From Streptomyces syringium (GTDB lineage Bacteria; Actinomycetota; Actinomycetes; Streptomycetales; Streptomycetaceae), in the NCBI RefSeq assembly GCF_017876625.1, contig NZ_JAGIOH010000001.1:7585501-7649500 (forward strand): a stretch of 64,000 bases of DNA. Direction: 5' to 3'. The notes under the pieces are model-generated. The model had not been told where the DNA came from, did not search any database, and worked only from the letters and a program-made list of their open reading frames with translations. Shown here piece by piece: positions 1 to 8,495 of this stretch (the stretch's first letter is position 1; every line of letters starts with the position of its first letter). The position numbers and the translations under genes are program-made.

Positions 1-1211
1 TCGCGCTGCCCGCCGGCTGGAGCGTCTTCGTGCTGGTCCCGTGTCTGAACGAGGAGCGGGTCATCGCCAACACCGTGCGCTGTCTGCTGGACCTGCAGCC
101 CGGCGTCCGGGTGATCGTCATCGACGACGGCAGCGACGACGCCACGGCAGACCTGGCCCAAGCCGCGGGTGCCGGCCGGGTCACCGTCGTGCACAGGGCG
201 CTGCCTGACGCCCGGCGCGGAAAGGGGGCGGCGCTCAACGCCGGTCTGCGCTCCGTACGCCGTCATGTCGAGGACGAGGGGCTGGACCCCGGCCGGGTGC
301 TGGTGTGCGTGCTGGACGCCGACGGCCGGATGACGCCGGGAGCGGTCGCCCGTGTGACCGAGCTGTTCTCGGTGCCGGAGGTCGGTGGTGCGCAGCTGGC
401 GGTGCGCATTCGTGGCCGCGGTCATGTGGCCCTGCGGTTCCAGGACCTCGAGTTCTGGGGTCTCAGCGCGATCAGCCAGTTCGGCCGGACCGCCACAGGC
501 TCGGTGAGCATGGGCGGCAACGGTCAGTTCACCCGACTGTCCGCACTGGACGAGGTGGGGGAGCTGCCGTGGTCGGACTCCCTGACGGAGGACCTGGAGC
601 TGGGGCTCAGCCTGGCCGCGCACGGCTGGACGGTCACCTCCACCACCGGGGCCTACGTCTCACAGCAGGGTCTGACCGACCCCCGCCGCCTGCTGCGCCA
701 GCGCACCCGCTGGTACCAGGGCCACATGAGCGCCATCAGGCGCCTGCCCGAGCTGTGGTGCGGCTCCGGCATCGGGTTCGGGGCCCGGGCGGAACTCACC
801 GCGTATCTGCTCATCCCTTACCTGATCACCTTGCCCTGGTCCGTCGTTCAGCAGTACCTGCTTCTTCGTATCGTGCAGGGGCAGGGCTCCGGGCTGTTCT
901 CCCTCGCGGGCGGCCCCCCGTGGATGCGCGGCCTGAGCGGTCCGGGTTGGTATGCGCTGTCCTTCGGCGGTTTTCTGGTCTGGGGCCTGGTGTACTGGCG
1001 GCGCACCGACGATCTGCCGGTCTGGAAGGCCGTCGCGTACGCCCACGCCCAACTGCTCTGGATCTACGTCGGCTTCATCGCCTGCTGGCGGGCCGTGTGG
1101 CGCATCCTCACCCTCCGCACCGGCTGGTCCAAGACCGAGCGCGCCGCGGAAGCCCCCCTTGTCCCGCCCGGGACGGCGGCCACACGGTCGTTCACGACCG
1201 GAACCGAGTAA
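1..1211 (+). CDS. Processive GT2 family glycosyltransferase, 5' end cut off by window edge
   Basis: Membrane glycosyltransferase of family 2 that would polymerise or transfer sugar from a nucleotide-sugar at the cytoplasmic face. Visible motifs run in family order: nucleotide-binding VIDDGSDD, the DAD-like VLDADG, the acceptor-region GGNGQF, the catalytic ED of LTEDLELG, and the QRTRWYQG form of QxxRW that marks processive enzymes (BcsA/HasA-like). Two or more hydrophobic segments follow in the last 140 residues, the usual C-terminal membrane bundle. A GTG at 30 could start translation, but the same frame is open back to base 3 and reads sensibly (AGWSVFVLVPC). The gene therefore most likely begins outside the window. 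The substrate cannot be told from the sequence. Confidence 0.85.
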   Translation, partial: ALPAGWSVFVLVPCLNEERVIANTVRCLLDLQPGVRVIVIDDGSDDATADLAQAAGAGRVTVVHRALPDARRGKGAALNAGLRSVRRHVEDEGLDPGRVLVCVLDADGRMTPGAVARVTELFSVPEVGGAQLAVRIRGRGHVALRFQDLEFWGLSAISQFGRTATGSVSMGGNGQFTRLSALDEVGELPWSDSLTEDLELGLSLAAHGWTVTSTTGAYVSQQGLTDPRRLLRQRTRWYQGHMSAIRRLPELWCGSGIGFGARAELTAYLLIPYLITLPWSVVQQYLLLRIVQGQGSGLFSLAGGPPWMRGLSGPGWYALSFGGFLVWGLVYWRRTDDLPVWKAVAYAHAQLLWIYVGFIACWRAVWRILTLRTGWSKTERAAEAPLVPPGTAATRSFTTGTE

Positions 1212-1235
1212 GGGGCTGCCGGCCATCCGGAACCG

Positions 1236-2342
1236 TCAGGGGCGGCGCTGGATGGCGACCAGGGCGACGTCGTCGTCGAGCGAGCCGCCGGTATGGGCGA
1301 GCAGGTCCGCGTGAAGGTGGTCGATGAGCTGTTGCGGTCCGGACCCCTTGCACGCGGCCAGGCGTTCCGCGAGAGGGTAGAAGGCTCCTTCGCCGTCGCG
1401 TGCTTCGATGACTCCGTCCGTGTAGATCAGGAGCAGATCGCCGTCCCGGTAGGCGAACGGCTCGGTCGTGTAGTCGTCTTCGGTGACGTCGCTGCCCAGG
1501 CCGAGGGGGAGGGCGGGGTCCTGCACCGCCAGCGGGGTGACCTTGCCGTCGCGTACGAGCAGCGGGGAAGGATGGCCGCAGTTGATGAGCTGGAGCTGAT
1601 CGCCCCGGTCCGGGATCTCCAGCACGGCGGCGGTCACGAAGCATTCCCCGGCTTCGTCCTCGGCGGCCGGTTCGGCCATGTCCCAGTAGACGGTGTTGTG
1701 AAGGTGGGCCACCAGTCGCGGCAGCGGGGGACAACGGTGGGCGGCGGCCCGGAAGGCGCCGAGAAGCAGTGCCGCGTCACCCACGGCGGCAAGGCCCTTG
1801 CCGCGTACATCGCCGATCATGATGCGGGTTCCCTGCCGGGCACGGACCACCGCGTACAGGTCGCCTCCGATGCGGGCCTCGGCTTCCGCAGCGATGTACA
1901 AAACCGCGATCCGCAGCGGACCGATCCTGGACGGCAGCGGCCTGAGCAGGACTTTCTGGGCGACATCGGCGACCAGACGCGTCTGGTCGAGTGTCTGCTC
2001 GTGCCGCTCGAAGACGATACGGAAGGCGACGAGGAAGAGGGAGACCGCGAAGATGGCCCAGATCTGTGCCTGCTGGTCGGCTGTCGTCAGACGGCCGAAG
2101 ATCGCGCTCAGTCCCACCTCGGCACCCACCGCGAGAGCGCCGACGAAGGCCGTCAGCCGGGGACCGCCGATCGCCGCCGTGATGGCCGGCGCCACGACGA
2201 GGAGCGGCCCCAGATGGATGTCGGCACCGGTCACCAAGTCGACCGCCGTGATCGCCACAATGAGCCCCAGCGGTACCGCGATCAGTCCGGGGCGGTGCCG
2301 CCACGGCTGGCCCCGGCCCGGCGGACGGTGCGGAAGGCGCAT
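1236..2342 (-). CDS. Membrane-anchored SpoIIE-type PP2C serine/threonine phosphatase
   Basis: 368 residues. The N-terminal ~110 residues hold several hydrophobic helices (start ~20 and following). A short linker leads to a PP2C/SpoIIE catalytic domain with IGGDLY, IGDVRGKG, NCGHPSPLL, LLLIYTDGVIEARD and DDDVALV, which include the metal-binding aspartates. In Streptomyces such proteins dephosphorylate anti-sigma-factor antagonists and so activate stress sigma factors; which partner this one acts on is unknown. AGGA lies 4 bases before the ATG. It converges on the glycosyltransferase with a 24-base gap. Two similar phosphatases occur elsewhere in this window (28855 and 42505); the one at 42505 has the same membrane plus PP2C layout. 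Confidence 0.9.
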   Translation of the reverse strand: MRLPHRPPGRGQPWRHRPGLIAVPLGLIVAITAVDLVTGADIHLGPLLVVAPAITAAIGGPRLTAFVGALAVGAEVGLSAIFGRLTTADQQAQIWAIFAVSLFLVAFRIVFERHEQTLDQTRLVADVAQKVLLRPLPSRIGPLRIAVLYIAAEAEARIGGDLYAVVRARQGTRIMIGDVRGKGLAAVGDAALLLGAFRAAAHRCPPLPRLVAHLHNTVYWDMAEPAAEDEAGECFVTAAVLEIPDRGDQLQLINCGHPSPLLVRDGKVTPLAVQDPALPLGLGSDVTEDDYTTEPFAYRDGDLLLIYTDGVIEARDGEGAFYPLAERLAACKGSGPQQLIDHLHADLLAHTGGSLDDDVALVAIQRRP

Positions 2343-2381
2343 GATTCCTGCTTACATGGCCGACGGCACCGGGGATCCGTC

Positions 2382-2411
2382 CGACACGTCTTGTGCCGAC
2401 ACGTCTTGTGC
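2382..2411. repeat. Perfect 15-bp tandem repeat, two copies
   Basis: The unit CGACACGTCTTGTGC occurs twice back to back, 40-70 bp upstream of the PP2C phosphatase start, in its probable promoter/leader region. It could be a paired protein-binding site or a simple duplication. Confidence 0.6.
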
Positions 2412-2623
2412 CGATGGGCTCGGTCCTGCCGCAGCGCCCGGATCCCGGCCGACCCGGCATCGCTGATCGGCGCGGTGGAGGAGCTGCACGCCGCCCCGCG
2501 GACCGCCGGTCAGGTGACCCTGGCGCGAAAGAGGTGCCATCCCCGCGGCTCGCTGGAAGAAAGCCAGGGGATGACCATCACACCATCACGCCCGGCACCC
2601 GGCCGCGACACCAGGGACGGACC

Positions 2624-2836
2624 ATGCAGACCGACACCGTAAAACGGTTCCTCAACGCCCTCAGCCCGGCAAGCCGGGAGGACGTCCAGCAGATGCCCGC
2701 CGAAAAGCAGGAACAGATGGCCGCGGCATGGGAGAAGTACCTCAGCGACGACACCTCGCTGCTGACACTGAGCGAACTCGACCCGCCCAGCGCCGAACAC
2801 CGAGCCGCCGAGCACGTCATCCAGGATCTCCACTGA
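2624..2836 (+). CDS. Small hypothetical protein, 70 aa
   Basis: A 70-residue, helix-prone, charged protein (starts MQTDTVKRFL, ends HVIQDLH). I do not recognise a family. The start is chosen at the ATG preceded by GGGACGG. The upstream extension of the frame reads as typical GC-rich non-coding sequence. The stop lies 20 bp inside the 3' end of the convergent DUF1266 gene, so the tails overlap. No signal peptide or membrane segment is visible. Confidence 0.55.
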   Translation: MQTDTVKRFLNALSPASREDVQQMPAEKQEQMAAAWEKYLSDDTSLLTLSELDPPSAEHRAAEHVIQDLH

Positions 2837-4085
2837 CCCACGTGAACGGCACTGTCCGCCACGGGCTGTCCGGGTCGGTGGCCAGCGCCCGGTGCGCGTC
2901 CAGGACCGTGGTGTACCAGGGGCCGAACTCCTCCTCGTCGAAGTGCAGACACCGGCCCAGCACGTACCCGGCGGAGAACTCCTCCCACGAGTCGTACGCG
3001 GCCCGCGCGGCCCCGCCCGCGCGCTCGATCGCCGCGTACATCTCGGACTCCGCGGCATACCGGGCGCCCCGGCCCCAGCGGGCCATCTTGGAAGCGCGGC
3101 CGATGTCCCACGCCGCGACGGTGCGCACGAAACCGTCGGGCGGCAGAAGACCGTCGGCGCGGAAACGGGACTCGTACCGCAGCACCTTGCCCACCAGAGC
3201 ACGCAGATGCGCCACGAAATCACCGAACTCGGCGTCGTCGTCGACCGTGCCGTCCTCCTGGGCACGGGCGCGCAGCGTCGACTCCACGCAGTCGCGCCAC
3301 TGCTCGGGATCGACACGGCGGGCCCCCGCACGGAGCAGCGCCGTCCGCGCACCCAGCACGAAGTCCCAGTACCAGGGGCTCACCTCCTGGTCGAGGAGCC
3401 GCTCCTGTATCCCGAGCCAGTCCGCACGGCCGTGCACACCCCAGTCGTCGGCGATCCGCTCGGTCTCGCCCCGATAGCCCATGCCGTGCCAGTGCGGCGT
3501 GTTCCACGCGTCGCCGTTACGGAAGCACAGGTGTGCCCCGCAGGCCAGGCCGTGCAGCAGCGGGCCGGGGGCGGGGGCACCGGTGCGCCGCGTCACCACA
3601 CGGTCCATCAGCGCGTCGGGGGAGAACAACTCGTGGTGCAGGTCCAGCCACGTCTCCCGTTCCTCGTCGTCGGTCAGGAAGTACTGCTCGCAGGGTGTGG
3701 CTGCGTTGACCGCGAGGACGTCCACCTCCTCGGGGACGATCTGCGCGAGCGCGCCGAGGGTCGCGTACTCGTAGACGAGATACGGATGCGGTCGCGGGAG
3801 CAGGCCGGGGGTGTAGACCTGCGCGACGGTGCGTCCGTCGGGCGTCCCGGTGGTCAGCATGGGGTACGTGCCCTCGTCGGCCGCCTGCGCCTGGTCGAGA
3901 CGCACCGGGTAGTACACGCCCTCGATCGCGAGGGTGCGCAGATACGCGTACGCGTCGTCCGCCCGGCACAGCCGGTACAGGTACTGCTCCAGGTCGGTGG
4001 GCGCCTGCCAGCGGCTGCCGTCCTGCGGCGCCGGGACCACCGGGAAGAACTCGTCGTGGACCTCGTCCTCGGCTGCCGCGTGCAT
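2817..4085 (-). CDS. DUF1266 domain protein, 422 aa
   Basis: The C-terminal part carries the DUF1266 signature: WDIGRASKMARWGRGARY, then SWEEFSAGYVLGR, then WYTTVLDAHRAL and a final PW-W. The family is cytoplasmic and of unknown function, common and often multi-copy in Streptomyces. The N-terminal half (residues 1-220) is acidic and Tyr-rich and includes a CEQYF stretch; I cannot assign it. The start is placed at ATG 4085 because GGAAGGAA precedes it by 5 bases; the frame continues open 55 codons further without a comparable ribosome site. Transcribed after the 4177-5025 gene on the same strand with a ~90-bp gap. Confidence 0.75.
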   Translation of the reverse strand: MHAAAEDEVHDEFFPVVPAPQDGSRWQAPTDLEQYLYRLCRADDAYAYLRTLAIEGVYYPVRLDQAQAADEGTYPMLTTGTPDGRTVAQVYTPGLLPRPHPYLVYEYATLGALAQIVPEEVDVLAVNAATPCEQYFLTDDEERETWLDLHHELFSPDALMDRVVTRRTGAPAPGPLLHGLACGAHLCFRNGDAWNTPHWHGMGYRGETERIADDWGVHGRADWLGIQERLLDQEVSPWYWDFVLGARTALLRAGARRVDPEQWRDCVESTLRARAQEDGTVDDDAEFGDFVAHLRALVGKVLRYESRFRADGLLPPDGFVRTVAAWDIGRASKMARWGRGARYAAESEMYAAIERAGGAARAAYDSWEEFSAGYVLGRCLHFDEEEFGPWYTTVLDAHRALATDPDSPWRTVPFTWVSGDPG

Positions 4086-4176
4086 GGGGTTCCTTCCGTT
4101 CCGGTCCCGGCCTTCGGATCGCGTACGTACACCACGGCCTTCCGCGTCCGGAGACGGGGCCGCCGGGCAGGGCGTG

Positions 4177-5025
4177 CTATCGGCCCGTGCGAGGGCCCGG
4201 CACCTGCGGTGCGGATTCCAGGGCGGGGTCGTCCGTGCCCTGATCGGCACGGAGTTGCGCGGCCACCGCGTCCGTGCGGTCCCTCAGCGCGCGCACCCGC
4301 TCGGCGGTACGCGTGCCCACCTGGGGAGCCGCCGCGGGAAGGACGGGCACGCCGTGGGCCTGCGCGGTGAGCACGAGGCTGTGCATGACCTCCGCCTGCT
4401 GGGCCAGCAGGGCTGTGGTGAACATGTTGGCCCGCAGCGTCTTCTGCTTGCCGAACGCACCCCGGTAGGTGATCTCACAGGCGACGGCGACCGTCTCCAG
4501 CCGCTGCTCGGCCGCCTGCTCCAGCGCGGCGAGCATGACGGACGCGAGGCCCTCGACGACCTTGGTGACGACCCACTTCCGCCCCGGGAGCGGCGGCAGC
4601 AGATCCCGGATCCGGTCGATCTCGGCGTCGAGCGCCTCCGTGGTCATGGCGCTGAACGCGTCGTGCAGCTGCAGGCTGACCACCTTCGACCACGGGATGT
4701 CCTCGCCGTCGAAGCCGACCGACTCGGGGCCGAAACGCAGCGCGCCGATGCCGTCCAGGGGCCGCAGCGCCTTCGCGGTGATGGCGGGGACCCGGGGGTG
4801 GCGGCAGATGAGGGCACCGAGCGAGAACTCCCACTGCTCGTGCGTGGGCGCGGCGGGTGCGGGCAGGGAGCGGAGGACGGAGAGCACCCAGTCGCCGGAG
4901 GCGTTGGTACCGGCCCGCCCGGCGTCGGCGCCGCGTTGCACGGCCTGTGCGATGTCTCTGCCGAAGGAGGTGGCCGCGGTGCCCACCGAATCGCCCAGAC
5001 TGCGTGCCCGGTCGAATATGCCCAT
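4177..5025 (-). CDS. Conserved hypothetical protein, PH-like fold suspected
   Basis: 282 residues from ATG 5025 (a GTG at 5043 would add six). The protein begins with an amphipathic MGIFDRARSLGD segment. A middle region (ALRPLDGIGALRFGPESVGFDGEDIPWSKV) resembles bacterial PH/GRAM-like domains, which often read 'x-x-GF-DG-x-x-I-PW-x-x-V'. This is followed by an Ala/Glu-rich helical part and a Pro/Thr tail. No catalytic motif, signal peptide or membrane helix is visible. A PH-like lipid- or protein-binding role is inference only. It may be co-transcribed with the DUF1266 gene. Confidence 0.6.
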   Translation of the reverse strand: MGIFDRARSLGDSVGTAATSFGRDIAQAVQRGADAGRAGTNASGDWVLSVLRSLPAPAAPTHEQWEFSLGALICRHPRVPAITAKALRPLDGIGALRFGPESVGFDGEDIPWSKVVSLQLHDAFSAMTTEALDAEIDRIRDLLPPLPGRKWVVTKVVEGLASVMLAALEQAAEQRLETVAVACEITYRGAFGKQKTLRANMFTTALLAQQAEVMHSLVLTAQAHGVPVLPAAAPQVGTRTAERVRALRDRTDAVAAQLRADQGTDDPALESAPQVPGPRTGR

Positions 5026-5351
5026 GCCCTGACCCTGCCTCACCTGCGATGTTCTTGTGGCGGCGACACTCTACCCAGAGTTCGGGAGCAGGTGATCAAC
5101 CGCAGCGCGTCGGCGCGCGACGCGGCGTGGCAGGGAGCGGGCCGCCCCCCCCGCCGGTGGGCCCTTGCTCAAGTGTCATTTCCGCCTCTCCCGTGACGAC
5201 ACCCCGACCCTCCGGACACGATTTCCGGAACGGGCTCAGGGCCGGTGTGTAGAAAGAAGAAGTCAGGGCACGCGATGGACCGAGGAACGGTCGCCCGCTT
5301 TCGGAGCACCGATTTCCTCACGGCTGCATATCGTCGATGAAGGAGCCTTTC
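5026..5351. other. Intergenic region between divergent genes (about 325 bp)
   Basis: Divergent spacer carrying the promoters of the 4177-5025 gene and of the PRC-barrel gene. The last part contains the AAGGAG ribosome site of the PRC-barrel gene. I see no ORF, RNA gene or convincing sigma-factor consensus in it. Confidence 0.5.
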
Positions 5352-5702
5352 ATGACCGAGAACATCTGGGGTTACCAGCCGACGGCCGGCCACACCGCGG
5401 GCACCAGCCTGATCGGGTACAAGGTCGAGGCGACCGACGGGACCATCGGAAAGGTCGACAAGCACAGCGACGACGTGGGTTCCGCGTACCTGGTCGTGGA
5501 CACCGGGTTGTGGATCTTCGGGAAGCACGTCCTGCTGCCCGCCGGCACCATCCTCCGGATCGACGCGGACGAGGAGAAGATCTACGTCGGCCGGACCAAG
5601 GCCGAGATCAAGGACGCCCCCGAGTTCGACAAGGAAAAGCACCTCGGAGACCCGGGATACCACGATCAGGTCGGCGGCTACTACGGCGGCCACCGCGCCT
5701 GA
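5352..5702 (+). CDS. PRC-barrel domain protein, 116 aa
   Basis: A PRC-barrel spans residues ~18-90 (SLIGYKVEATDGTIGKVDK, VGSAYLVVDTG, GKHVLLPAGTI, DEEKIYVGRTK), followed by a short Gly/Tyr/His-rich tail ending GGYYGGHRA. Stand-alone PRC-barrel proteins are soluble and often stress-induced in actinobacteria; the molecular role is not established. The start is fixed at 5352 by AAGGAG five to six bases upstream; an ATG at 5337 lacks this. A strong hairpin follows 33 bp after the stop. Confidence 0.85.
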   Translation: MTENIWGYQPTAGHTAGTSLIGYKVEATDGTIGKVDKHSDDVGSAYLVVDTGLWIFGKHVLLPAGTILRIDADEEKIYVGRTKAEIKDAPEFDKEKHLGDPGYHDQVGGYYGGHRA

Positions 5703-5735
5703 CACCGCACGCGCGACCTGAATCGCCGCACACGG

Positions 5736-5767
5736 GTGGGGCCCGCCGGAGAACCGGCGGGCCCCAC
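5736..5767. terminator. Bidirectional hairpin terminator
   Basis: Perfect 14-bp stem (GTGGGGCCCGCCGG) with loop AGAA, between the convergent PRC-barrel and DUF5133 genes. No T-tract, as is common in Streptomyces. Confidence 0.75.
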
Positions 5768-5787
5768 TGGGTGCGCGCACGGGGACA

Positions 5788-6015
5788 TCACGTGCTGAGG
5801 ACGGAGTCGTCCAAGGGCCCTGCCCCGGGGAGCCGGTGGCGGGCCACGATCAGCGCGGTGTCCACGTCACGGGTTCCGGTGGACACGCACAGCGTGTAGG
5901 CGACGTCGTCCATCCGCCTGCGCACCTCTTCCCCGCCCTGCCGGGCGCCGAGGGCCTGGAGGGTCTCGTACTCCGCGATCAGGTCGGCCAGCACTGCGGG
6001 GTGGGCCATCAGCAT
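5788..6015 (-). CDS. DUF5133 domain protein, 75 aa
   Basis: Small protein beginning MLMAHPAVLADLIAEYE, with RRRMDDVAYTLCVSTGTRD in the middle. That layout is characteristic of the small DUF5133 family that recurs in Streptomyces genomes. Function unknown; the single Cys in YTLCVST is conserved in relatives as far as I recall. ATG 6015 is preceded by GAGAGGAGC seven bases away. Downstream on the same strand as the HAD gene, separated by ~90 bp. Confidence 0.75.
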   Translation of the reverse strand: MLMAHPAVLADLIAEYETLQALGARQGGEEVRRRMDDVAYTLCVSTGTRDVDTALIVARHRLPGAGPLDDSVLST

Positions 6016-6103
6016 GTTCGGGCTCCTCTCGACTGCCGTCCCCCGGTCCGGCGACCGTCTACCCCCGATGCCGCTCTTCATCCATCGAACCGACGGGGAA
6101 GGG

Positions 6104-6820
6104 TCACGCAATCCGGCCGAACGGGCTGTCGTCGAGATCCGCGAGCAGAGCGGCGGGATCACGGTAGACGGCCAGCGCGCCCGCCGCCCGCAACTCCTCC
6201 TCGCCGATGCCCCCCGACAACAGCGCGATACAGCCGACCCCCGCCCGCCGCGCCGCCTCGACGTCCCACACCGTGTCGCCCACGAACAGCGCCCGCTCCG
6301 GTGCCACCCCTGCCTGTTCGAGGGCCTGGCACACCGGATCGGGGGCGGGTTTGGTGGATTCCACGTCGTCCGCGCTGGTGGCATCGGAAATGGCGTCGTC
6401 GGCGTCGACGGCCCGGCGCAGCGCGGTGAGTTCCGAGCCCTGCGCGGAGGTGGCCAGAACGACGCGCCAGTTCCGTGCGGCGAGGCTGCGCAACAACTCC
6501 GCCGCCCCGGGCAGGGGGGACAGCCGGTCGAACCAGGTCGCGTACAGGACCGTGTGCGCCGTGCTGATGGCCTCGTCCTCGTCGTGGTCGCGGGCGTCAC
6601 CGAGGAGCCGGTCCAGGAGCCGGCCCGATCCCATGCCGATGGTGTGATGGATGTCGGACATGGCGACGTGGTGCCCGGCCTGCCGGAGCGCTTCCCACCA
6701 GCTGACGGCGTGCAGGTAATTGGTGTCCACGAGCGTGCCGTCGACGTCGAAGACGGCCGCGCGGGGAGGCGAGTCCGCGCGCTTTCCGTGCGCGGTCGCG
6801 GGACCCGGCCCCGGGCACAC
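6104..6820 (-). CDS. HAD-superfamily phosphatase (beta-phosphoglucomutase/Gph-like)
   Basis: Motif I FDVDGTLVDTNY gives nucleophile D25 and acid/base D27. Motif II is VVLATSAQ, motif III the K of ESTKPAPD, motif IV FVGDTVWDVEAA. The insertion after motif I is an alpha-helical C1 cap, as in phosphoglycolate phosphatase and beta-phosphoglucomutase, so a small phosphorylated metabolite is the likely substrate. GTG start 3 bases after the stop of the FAD/Rieske gene, implying translational coupling and one transcript. Confidence 0.85.
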   Translation of the reverse strand: MCPGPGPATAHGKRADSPPRAAVFDVDGTLVDTNYLHAVSWWEALRQAGHHVAMSDIHHTIGMGSGRLLDRLLGDARDHDEDEAISTAHTVLYATWFDRLSPLPGAAELLRSLAARNWRVVLATSAQGSELTALRRAVDADDAISDATSADDVESTKPAPDPVCQALEQAGVAPERALFVGDTVWDVEAARRAGVGCIALLSGGIGEEELRAAGALAVYRDPAALLADLDDSPFGRIA

Positions 6821-6823
6821 GGT

Positions 6824-8407
6824 TCAGCCTTCTTCCGCGTCGTGGGCGATGTCGTCCTCGACGGCGTACTCGTCCAACGAGCTGGTGGCCGGCCCTTGCA
6901 GGAGGGATCCGTCGGTGTCGAAACGGGAGCCGTGGCAGGGGCATTCCCACGTCCGTTCGGCGGCGTTGAACGCGACCAGGCAGCCCAGGTGGGTGCAGCG
7001 GGCGGAGACGGCACGCAGGGTGCCGTCGTCCTGCCGGTAGACCGCGCACCGGCGGCCCTTCACCCGCACGAGGGCTCCGGTGCCGGGGGTGATGTCCGCC
7101 ACGGAGTCCACATGGGAGGGCCGGAGCCGGTCGCCCAGGAAGTGCCGGCCGACCTCCGCCTGGTGTTTGAGGAAGGCGGGCGCCTCGCGCACGGTGCTCC
7201 ACAGCCGCCGGGGGTCGTACAGGCCGGCCCAGGACGGGGCGGGCGTTCGGTCGGTGATGAGATCCGCCAGCAGCCGGCCCGCCATGACGCCGCCGCTCAT
7301 CCCCCACCCGCCGAAGCCGGTGGCGACGTACGTGTGCCGGGCGCCCGGATGGAAGGGGCCCACGAGGGGAACCGTGTCGGTGGAGTCGTTGTCCTGGGCG
7401 GCCCAGTGCCGGACGATCCCGGCTGCCGGGAAGTGCTCCCGGGTCCAGTCGGCCAGCCTCGCGAACCGCTCGGCGACTCCTCCCGCGCCGGGGGTGAAGC
7501 TTTCGCCGGTGACGAGCAGCAGGCGTTGCCCTTCGGCGCAGGGCGCAGTCCGCACCGACCTCTTGTTCTCCTCCTCCGTGATGTACATGCCGCCGGGGTC
7601 GAGGCCGGCGGGGAGCGTGGCGGCGACGACGAGTTCGCGCCGGGGCGAGAGACGGGTGAACAGCAGGGCGCGGTCGAAGACCGGATAGTGCGTGGCCACC
7701 ACGACGTCGCCCGCGGTGACGACGGCTCCCCCCTCGGACGTGACGCGGCACGGAGTGCCTTCGGTCAGGCCGGTGACACGCGTGCGCTCGTGGATCCGTC
7801 CGCCCCGGGCGGTGATGTCCTCGGCGAGGGCGAGCAGGTACTTGCGCGGATGGAACTGGGCCTGGTTCTCCACCCGGACCGCGCCGGCGACGGGGAAGGG
7901 CAGCCCGGTCTCCTCGACGTAGGCCGCGGCGAGCCCCGCCTCACGGGCCGCCTCGGCCTCGGCCCTGACCGTCTCACACGACCGGGGGTCGGTGACGTAG
8001 GTGCAGGAGGGCAGGCGCTCCAGCTCGCAGTCCACCCCGAGGGCGGCGGTGATCTCCGCGACCCGTTCGACGGCTTCCTGCTGGGAGCGCGCGTACAGCC
8101 GGGCGTCCTCGCTGCCTCGGGTGCGGCGCAGTCTCCCGTAGACGAGGGTGTGCAGGGCCGTCACCTTGGCGGTGGTGTGGCCGCTGACGCCCGCGGCGAT
8201 GCGGTCGGCCTCCAGGACGGCCACCGAGCGGCCGGCCTCCACCAGTTCCCACGCGGCGCTCAGCCCCGCGATGCCGCCGCCGATGACGGCGACGTCCACT
8301 TCGAGGTCCGAGGTCAGGGGAGGGTGGGCGGTGGCGGGGGCCGTGGCCATCCAATGGGATTCGGCGATGCCGGGGAGCGCGTCGGCGGGATCGGTGGCGG
8401 GTGACAT
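6824..8407 (-). CDS. FAD-dependent oxidoreductase with C-terminal Rieske [2Fe-2S] domain
   Basis: 527 residues. An N-terminal DAO-type FAD domain has the dinucleotide motif VIGGGIAGLS (GxGxxG at 43-48). The C-terminal Rieske domain has ligands C471-x-H473 and C489-x-x-H492 (CTHLGC and CPCHGS). This FAD-plus-Rieske architecture is a recognised actinobacterial and bacillar family of unknown physiological substrate; electrons probably pass between flavin and cluster. Cytoplasmic, with no signal peptide. The ribosome site before ATG 8407 is weak. It heads a two-gene unit with the HAD phosphatase. Confidence 0.9.
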   Translation of the reverse strand: MSPATDPADALPGIAESHWMATAPATAHPPLTSDLEVDVAVIGGGIAGLSAAWELVEAGRSVAVLEADRIAAGVSGHTTAKVTALHTLVYGRLRRTRGSEDARLYARSQQEAVERVAEITAALGVDCELERLPSCTYVTDPRSCETVRAEAEAAREAGLAAAYVEETGLPFPVAGAVRVENQAQFHPRKYLLALAEDITARGGRIHERTRVTGLTEGTPCRVTSEGGAVVTAGDVVVATHYPVFDRALLFTRLSPRRELVVAATLPAGLDPGGMYITEEENKRSVRTAPCAEGQRLLLVTGESFTPGAGGVAERFARLADWTREHFPAAGIVRHWAAQDNDSTDTVPLVGPFHPGARHTYVATGFGGWGMSGGVMAGRLLADLITDRTPAPSWAGLYDPRRLWSTVREAPAFLKHQAEVGRHFLGDRLRPSHVDSVADITPGTGALVRVKGRRCAVYRQDDGTLRAVSARCTHLGCLVAFNAAERTWECPCHGSRFDTDGSLLQGPATSSLDEYAVEDDIAHDAEEG

Positions 8408-8495
8408 GACAGACCGGGTTCCCCCCTCGCCCCGGCCGAACCGCCGTCCGCCGGTATTCGCCCGGACGGCCGGTCCGCGCCGGTCCCGGCCGGTC

